Source of the DNA: Pseudomonas anatoliensis
GTDB taxonomy: Bacteria > Pseudomonadota > Gammaproteobacteria > Pseudomonadales > Pseudomonadaceae
Direction of reading: 5' to 3'
DNA length: 64,000 nt
Assembly: GCF_017976235.1 (NCBI RefSeq)
Contig: NZ_JACVHC010000003.1
Location: 744,001 to 808,000 of the forward strand
This document shows positions 59,491 through 64,000 of this stretch, piece after piece. The first letter of the stretch is position 1, and each line of letters opens with the position of its first letter. The position numbers were made by a program, and so were the translations under genes. The notes beneath the pieces were generated by a model. The model saw only the letters and a program-made list of their open reading frames with translations, was not told the origin of the DNA and did no database searches.

Positions 59491-61542
59491 TCAGCCCAGC
59501 TCAACTCGATTGCGCCCGGCATTTTTCGCCCGGTACAGCGCCTGATCGGCTCTTTTAAGCACCAGATCGCTGTGTTCCCCAGGCTTGAACGATGCCAGGC
59601 CCATGGAAATCGTGATCGTCACCCGTTCACCCTTGAAGTGGAAAGGGCACGCTTCGATCGCTGCGCGCAGAGTTTCCAGCAGTTTTGCACCGACCGCTGG
59701 CGGGGTGGCCGGCATCAGCAGAACGAACTCCTCGCCACCGAAACGCGCGATGAAATCAGAACCGCGCAGGCGTTTGCGCAACACCGTGGCAATGATCTTC
59801 AGGACTTTGTCACCGGCCAGGTGGCCGTAGTTGTCGTTGATTCGCTTGAAATGATCAAGGTCGAGCATTGCCAGGCTCAGCGTGTTGCCGTGCTGCTGCC
59901 ATTGCTTGATCTCATGCTCGAGACGTTCGCTCCAGGCCGCGCGGTTGGGCAGGCTGGTGAGCGGATCGATAAGGGCCTTCTGGCGTTGCTCTTCAAGGTG
60001 TTCGCGGAAGCCCTGGGCTTCTTGCTCCATGTGCGCCACGCGCTCGGACAAGCCTTTGAGGCGCGCCGCGACTTCCTGCTCCCGGGCATCGCGCTGCTTC
60101 TGGTGTTGATCCATCGTGCCGAGCAAGCCTTCGAGATGGTTCTCCAGCACCTGCTTGAGGTCATCCAGATCGGCAGCCTCCTGGACACTGGTCTGCAAGC
60201 CGTCGACTTGCTCCCGGATCTGCGTGTCCATCGCCCGCGCCGCAGAACTGTTGTCGGCATGGCCTTCGCTGGCGGCTTGCAAGTTGCTCTGGAACGCTTC
60301 GAGGCGTTCGTTGAGTTGCTGCAGATACGCTTCAAATTCGTGCTGGCCGCTGTCGGTAATCGCCAGCATCAACGTCGCCAGATCGTCGAGGATCGGGATC
60401 AGTTCGTACCAGTTCAAACCGTGCTTGAGCCGCTCGCGCATGGCTTCGGCTTGTGGCCGGTGACGCTCGGGCAGGGTCAGGTCGTCGAGCAGGCCGATCA
60501 ACGTGTCCTCGATGTGCTTGGCCACTGAGCTGTAGGACGGCTCCGGAGAATCCGGCAGAGCGAAGAGGATGTCGTGCTCGGACTGCTCCGGATCGATCGC
60601 CGCCAGTGCTTGAGCGATGGGCGGGGGCAGCGGCAGGGTGTCGAGGAACAGCGGCTCTTGATCGCCGGGGTGGATCAATTCGTCGGGGTTGAAGGCGACA
60701 GGTGAAAAAACTGGCGTGGGAGCAGGTGCTGGAGCGGCTTCGGGCTCGGATTCGATTGCATCTGCTTCAGGCGTAGCTTTGATTACTTCGCTGGTCACCG
60801 TTGGCGGCACGAAGGTCGTTATGTGCGGTTCCCGATGAGGCGCAAGCGCAGATGTTTCGGATATCGCGGTTGGCGCGGCTTCCTGGGTAACGGCAGCGAC
60901 CACTGCTGGTTCAGTGACTGCGACAGGCTCTGGGGCGAATTCGTGTGCTGGTGCAGCCGCCGGTTGTGCCGTCGGCGCAACTTGAGCTTGCGCCGTCGGT
61001 TCTGGCGCCTCCTCGCTATCACGGCTGCCGAACAGCCTTTGCAGCAACCCCGGCCGGCCTGGTTCGGCGGGTGTCTCCACCTGACTCAACGCCTTGCCCT
61101 GCAGGCCGCTGAGTTCACCCAGCAGCAGCGGCAGTTCCCGGGCCTGACCGACACGGCCATCCAGTTGTTTGGCAAATTTCTTCAGGGGCTGGGCGACTTC
61201 CCGTGGCAGCGGCAACGCTTGCAACTGAGTCACCAGCGCGTTCAGTGCAGTGCTGACCTGATCGATCCGGGTTTCGCGCCGCTGCTCGGAATCGAGCACG
61301 GCTTTTTCCAGGCGCGGCAGCAGCGCGGCGAGGCCGGCGTCCATATCGTCAGTACGCACCACGTCGCGCATTTCTTTCATGCATTGATCAACGACGCGGT
61401 CGGTGCCCTCAGCGGCCAGCGTGCTGCGCACCAGGCCTCGACGCAGCAGGTCGAGCCTTGCGGCCCAACGGCGTTCGAGTTTGTCCTGTTGTTCGATGCT
61501 TTTGAGGTATTTCTCTTTCCAGCGCTGGGCTTCGTCGCTCAT
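59491..61542 (-). CDS. GGDEF-domain diguanylate cyclase
   Basis: A 683-aa cytoplasmic protein matching PA5487. The N-terminal region (about 1-180) is helical, a Pro/Ala/Glu-rich linker covers about 185-300, a coiled-coil-rich stretch about 340-520, and the GGDEF domain about 520-680 with the active-site motif GGEEF near 600-604. No membrane segment or signal is seen. It should make c-di-GMP. Its start overlaps the stop of the EEP gene by 4 bp. Confidence 0.92.
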   Translation of the reverse strand: MSDEAQRWKEKYLKSIEQQDKLERRWAARLDLLRRGLVRSTLAAEGTDRVVDQCMKEMRDVVRTDDMDAGLAALLPRLEKAVLDSEQRRETRIDQVSTALNALVTQLQALPLPREVAQPLKKFAKQLDGRVGQARELPLLLGELSGLQGKALSQVETPAEPGRPGLLQRLFGSRDSEEAPEPTAQAQVAPTAQPAAAPAHEFAPEPVAVTEPAVVAAVTQEAAPTAISETSALAPHREPHITTFVPPTVTSEVIKATPEADAIESEPEAAPAPAPTPVFSPVAFNPDELIHPGDQEPLFLDTLPLPPPIAQALAAIDPEQSEHDILFALPDSPEPSYSSVAKHIEDTLIGLLDDLTLPERHRPQAEAMRERLKHGLNWYELIPILDDLATLMLAITDSGQHEFEAYLQQLNERLEAFQSNLQAASEGHADNSSAARAMDTQIREQVDGLQTSVQEAADLDDLKQVLENHLEGLLGTMDQHQKQRDAREQEVAARLKGLSERVAHMEQEAQGFREHLEEQRQKALIDPLTSLPNRAAWSERLEHEIKQWQQHGNTLSLAMLDLDHFKRINDNYGHLAGDKVLKIIATVLRKRLRGSDFIARFGGEEFVLLMPATPPAVGAKLLETLRAAIEACPFHFKGERVTITISMGLASFKPGEHSDLVLKRADQALYRAKNAGRNRVELG

Positions 61543-62417
61543 TCAGGGGTTCCGCGAGGGGCAGGACTCAACGCGGGCAATGCATCGGCCGTGAGCGAAC
61601 CCGGCAGACGAATCTCTACCGCGACCGGCAGGTGATCGGAAATAGGTTGTGCCAGCACTTCGACCTTTTCCAGGGTCAGGGTCGGGCTGAGCAAAATATG
61701 ATCAAGGCAACGCTGAGGACGCCAGCTGGGGAATGTCGCTTCCACCTGCGGGGCCAGCAGGCCGAGATCGCGTAACGGCGACTGTTGTAGCAGATCGCTG
61801 GCATGGGTGTTCATGTCGCCCATCAATATCTGATGTTTGTAGCCACCGATCAAATCACGAATGTAGGCCAGTTGCAGGCTGCGCGTTCGCGCGCCAAGGG
61901 CCAGATGCATCATCACCACCACCAGCGCTTCCGGGCCTTCGCCGAAGCGCAGCAGGATCGCGCCGCGACCTTTCGGGCCGGGCAGCGGATGATCTTCGAT
62001 CGCCCACGGCTTGAGACGACTGAGCACGCCATTGCTGTGCTGGGCCAGTCGACCGAGGTTGCGATTGAGTTGTTGATACCAATAGGGGAAGGCGCCGAGA
62101 TGGGCCAGGTGTTCGACTTGATTGACGTAGCCTGAGCGCAGGCTGCCGCCGTCGGCCTCCTGCAACGCGACCAGGTCGAAGTCGCCGAGCAGGTCGCCGA
62201 TCTTCTGCAGATTGCCTGAGCGCCCGGTGTGCGGCAGCAGGTGCTGCCAGCTGCGGGTCAGGTAATGCCGATAACGCTCGGTGCTGATACCGACCTGAAT
62301 ATTGAAACTGAGCAAGCGCAGACGATGATCCGCTGGCAGGCCCGTGGACGCCAGGTGATGTTCGTTGACCTGCGGATCATGCAGGCCAACGATGCGTTCG
62401 GTCTTCCAGCGGCGCAT
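61539..62417 (-). CDS. Endonuclease/exonuclease/phosphatase-fold hydrolase
   Basis: A 292-aa member of the EEP superfamily (DNase I-like). It has LLSFNIQVG, the acidic LQEADGG, MGDMNTHASD and the C-terminal SDHLPV, the metal and catalytic residues of the fold. The substrate, nucleic acid or phospho-ester, cannot be told from sequence. There is no signal peptide. It lies between dsbA and the GGDEF gene, the stop overlapping the latter start, in the PA5488 position. Confidence 0.88.
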   Translation of the reverse strand: MRRWKTERIVGLHDPQVNEHHLASTGLPADHRLRLLSFNIQVGISTERYRHYLTRSWQHLLPHTGRSGNLQKIGDLLGDFDLVALQEADGGSLRSGYVNQVEHLAHLGAFPYWYQQLNRNLGRLAQHSNGVLSRLKPWAIEDHPLPGPKGRGAILLRFGEGPEALVVVMMHLALGARTRSLQLAYIRDLIGGYKHQILMGDMNTHASDLLQQSPLRDLGLLAPQVEATFPSWRPQRCLDHILLSPTLTLEKVEVLAQPISDHLPVAVEIRLPGSLTADALPALSPAPRGTPE

Positions 62418-62431
62418 GGCGGTTGCCGCGC

Positions 62432-63073
62432 TTAGTTGGCAGCAGCCTTGTTGGTGGCTCGCTCTTTGGCAACCAGTTGGTCGGCCAGTTTCAGCGCTTG
62501 CTCGGCACCACCGGCGGAGCCGATGTCGAAGCGGTATTTGCCGTTGACGATCATGGTTGGCACGCCAGTGATTTCATACTTCTTGGCCAGTTCGCGAGCC
62601 TTGACGATCTGACCCTTGATGGCGAAAGAGTCGAAAGTGGCGAGGAACTTGTCCTTGTCCACGCCTTGAGTGGCGAGGAAGTCAGCCATGTCGTTCTTGT
62701 CGGTCAGCTTCTTGTGTTGTTTCTGGATCGCTTCAAACACGGCGCTGTGAACCTTGTGTTCGACACCCATTGCTTCCAGCGTCAGGAACATCTGGCCGTG
62801 AGCGTCCCATGGGCCGCCGAACATGGCTGGGATACGCACGAAGTTGACGTCGGATGGCAGTTTTTCAACCCACGGATTGATCACTGGCTCAAAGGAGTAG
62901 CAGTGCGGGCAGCCGTACCAGAACAGCTCCACCACTTCGATCTTGCCAGGCACGGCAACCGGCACCGGATTGCTTAGCTCTACATAAGGGGCGGCAGGGG
63001 CTTCAGCGGCCTGGGCAGTCACGCCGAACAGGCTGGCAGCGACGAGGGCGGCGCTGATGATCAGATTACGCAT
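62432..63073 (-). CDS. dsbA: Thiol:disulfide interchange protein DsbA
   Basis: A 213-aa periplasmic oxidase that introduces disulfide bonds. It has a signal peptide (about 1-22, ending AQAA) and the active site C55-P-H-C58 in YGCPHCYS, with the cis-proline loop TGVPTMIV near the end. ATG at 63073 begins MRNLIISAALVAASL. It lies downstream of the cytochrome c4 gene, from which a terminator separates it. Confidence 0.96.
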   Translation of the reverse strand: MRNLIISAALVAASLFGVTAQAAEAPAAPYVELSNPVPVAVPGKIEVVELFWYGCPHCYSFEPVINPWVEKLPSDVNFVRIPAMFGGPWDAHGQMFLTLEAMGVEHKVHSAVFEAIQKQHKKLTDKNDMADFLATQGVDKDKFLATFDSFAIKGQIVKARELAKKYEITGVPTMIVNGKYRFDIGSAGGAEQALKLADQLVAKERATNKAAAN

Positions 63074-63164
63074 GCTTTACTCCTGGACAAATTGGGTCGC
63101 CTCGCGCGACCTGTTTTCAGACAGGCCTTGGCGGGCATGAGTTCTGTAGTGTAACGGCAGCGGC

Positions 63165-63198
63165 CACAAAAAAGGGCGGCCAAAGCCACCCTTTTTAT
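63165..63198 (-). terminator. Hairpin terminator between cytochrome c4 and dsbA
   Basis: On the minus strand AAAGGGTGGC pairs with GCCGCCCTTT around a short loop, with one mismatch, and runs into a T tract. It ends the cytochrome transcript about 70 bp after the c4 stop. Confidence 0.75.
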
Positions 63199-63261
63199 AC
63201 TTGCTGCGACGGATTAATCGAGCGTTAACGTTGCGCGAGATGTCCGTTGCAGTCAGGGCTC

Positions 63262-63873
63262 TTAATGCAGGCCCTGAATGTAGCTGGAGACCGCGGCGAT
63301 GTCTTCATCACTCAGGCGTTTGGCAATGGTCTGCATGGTCATCGTGTCACCATCGTTGGTACGGCCGCCTTCTTCCTTGCGGAAATCGGTCAGCTGTTTG
63401 GCGATGTATGAGGCGTGTTGGCCACCCAGGTGCGGGAAGCCGGCAGCGGCGTTGCCGGTGCCATTGGGCGAGTGGCAACCGGTGCAGGCTGGCAGGCCCT
63501 TGCTCAGGTTGCCACCACGAAACAGGGCTTCACCACGATCGACGAGCTTGGGATCGGCGGCGCCGACGCTGCCTTTCTGGCTGGCGAAGTAGGCAGCCAT
63601 GTCGGCCATATCCTGATCGCTGAGGTTGGTCAGCAGACCAGTCATTTCCAGAACTACGCGCTTGCCCGACTTGATGTCGTGCAGTTGCTTGGTCAGGTAG
63701 CGTTCACCTTGACCGGCCAGCTTTGGAAAGTTTGGCGCCATGCTGTTCCCGTCCGGGCCATGGCAGGCTCCGCATACTGCGGCTTTCGCCTGACCTGCTG
63801 CGGCATCACCGGCAGCATGGGCGAAGCCTGAGATTCCCACGGTCAACAGCAGACTCACGATCAATTTGTTCAT
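63262..63873 (-). CDS. Dihaem cytochrome c4
   Basis: A 203-aa periplasmic dihaem c-type cytochrome with a signal peptide (about 1-21, ending AHAA) and two haem sites, C34-G-A-C37-H38 and C130-T-G-C133-H134, one in each of two similar domains. Cytochrome c4 passes electrons to terminal oxidases. It matches PA5490 and follows another cytochrome gene. Confidence 0.94.
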   Translation of the reverse strand: MNKLIVSLLLTVGISGFAHAAGDAAAGQAKAAVCGACHGPDGNSMAPNFPKLAGQGERYLTKQLHDIKSGKRVVLEMTGLLTNLSDQDMADMAAYFASQKGSVGAADPKLVDRGEALFRGGNLSKGLPACTGCHSPNGTGNAAAGFPHLGGQHASYIAKQLTDFRKEEGGRTNDGDTMTMQTIAKRLSDEDIAAVSSYIQGLH

Positions 63874-63918
63874 CAGCTAATCCAACTACGGCTAAGGGTT
63901 AAGAGTTATGGACCGGGC

Positions 63919-64000
63919 TTACTCGCTCATCCAAAGGATGATGGCTTGGTAATCCTCGGCACTGCAGTCCATGCACAAACCACGCGGCGGCATCGCCTTG
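63919..64000 (-). CDS. c-type cytochrome, C-terminal fragment only
   Basis: The last 27 codons before TAA at 63919 read KAMPPRGLCMDCSAEDYQ and beyond, which resembles the C-terminus of cytochrome c5-family proteins (the Met of AMPPRG as axial ligand and a following C-M-D-C). The rest is outside the window. It matches PA5491 upstream of cytochrome c4. Confidence 0.75.
   Translation of the reverse strand, partial: KAMPPRGLCMDCSAEDYQAIILWMSE

Overview
The window reads as the chromosomal replication-origin region of a Pseudomonas of the P. fluorescens group. It opens inside dnaA and continues dnaN-recF-gyrB. It then follows the P. aeruginosa PA0005-PA0032 gene order almost gene for gene (plsC, gmhB, glyS, glyQ, tag, lpxL, pilZ, trkA, rsmB, fmt, def, a LysM protein, dprA, tsaC, qor, hemF, aroE, sulP, betC). 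Base composition near 60 % G+C and several families of pseudomonad REP inverted repeats fit this. oriC itself lies upstream of dnaA and outside the window.

Layout. 1-6.2 kb: replication genes. 6.2-8.7 kb: a divergently transcribed two-component pair. 8.8-22.9 kb: core housekeeping genes for lipid A and phospholipid acylation, tRNA charging, DNA repair, K+ uptake, translation and competence. 22.9-28.2 kb: an accessory biosynthetic cluster inserted between tsaC and qor, which are neighbours in P. aeruginosa. 28.2-31.1 kb: quinone reductase, haem and shikimate genes. 31.2-36.6 kb: choline-O-sulfate use. 36.6-48.8 kb: transporters, a membrane M16 protease and a Mla/MCE-type lipid transport operon. 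48.9-53.4 kb: an SpmA-SpmB fusion, glutamate uptake and a lysozyme-inhibitor family protein. 53.8-64 kb: algB-kinB, cyclic-di-GMP enzymes, ampDh2, an EEP-fold hydrolase, dsbA and c-type cytochromes. This last block corresponds to PA5481-PA5491, which lies on the other side of oriC in PAO1.

The main candidate for an undescribed system is the 22.9-28.2 kb cluster. It encodes an acyl-homoserine-lactone-synthase/FeeM-like N-acyltransferase, a haem-oxygenase-like diiron protein interrupted by one in-frame amber codon, a BtaA-like (DUF3419) 3-amino-3-carboxypropyl transferase, a PLP alpha-oxoamine synthase and a PaaK/F390-type adenylating ligase. The genes are packed head to tail, several overlap, and they are preceded by an A+T-rich leader holding a perfect 12-bp inverted repeat. 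Together they look like a small-molecule pathway combining an activated acid, an amino acid and a SAM-derived four-carbon unit. I do not recognise the product. The amber codon suggests the pathway is broken, or needs readthrough, in this strain.

A second signal is an excess of perfect consensus DnaA boxes. I found 14 by eye, all between 7.2 and 36.4 kb, many of them inside coding sequence. I saw no tRNA, rRNA, CRISPR array, insertion sequence or prophage. All coordinates and counts were made by reading; no database search was possible.
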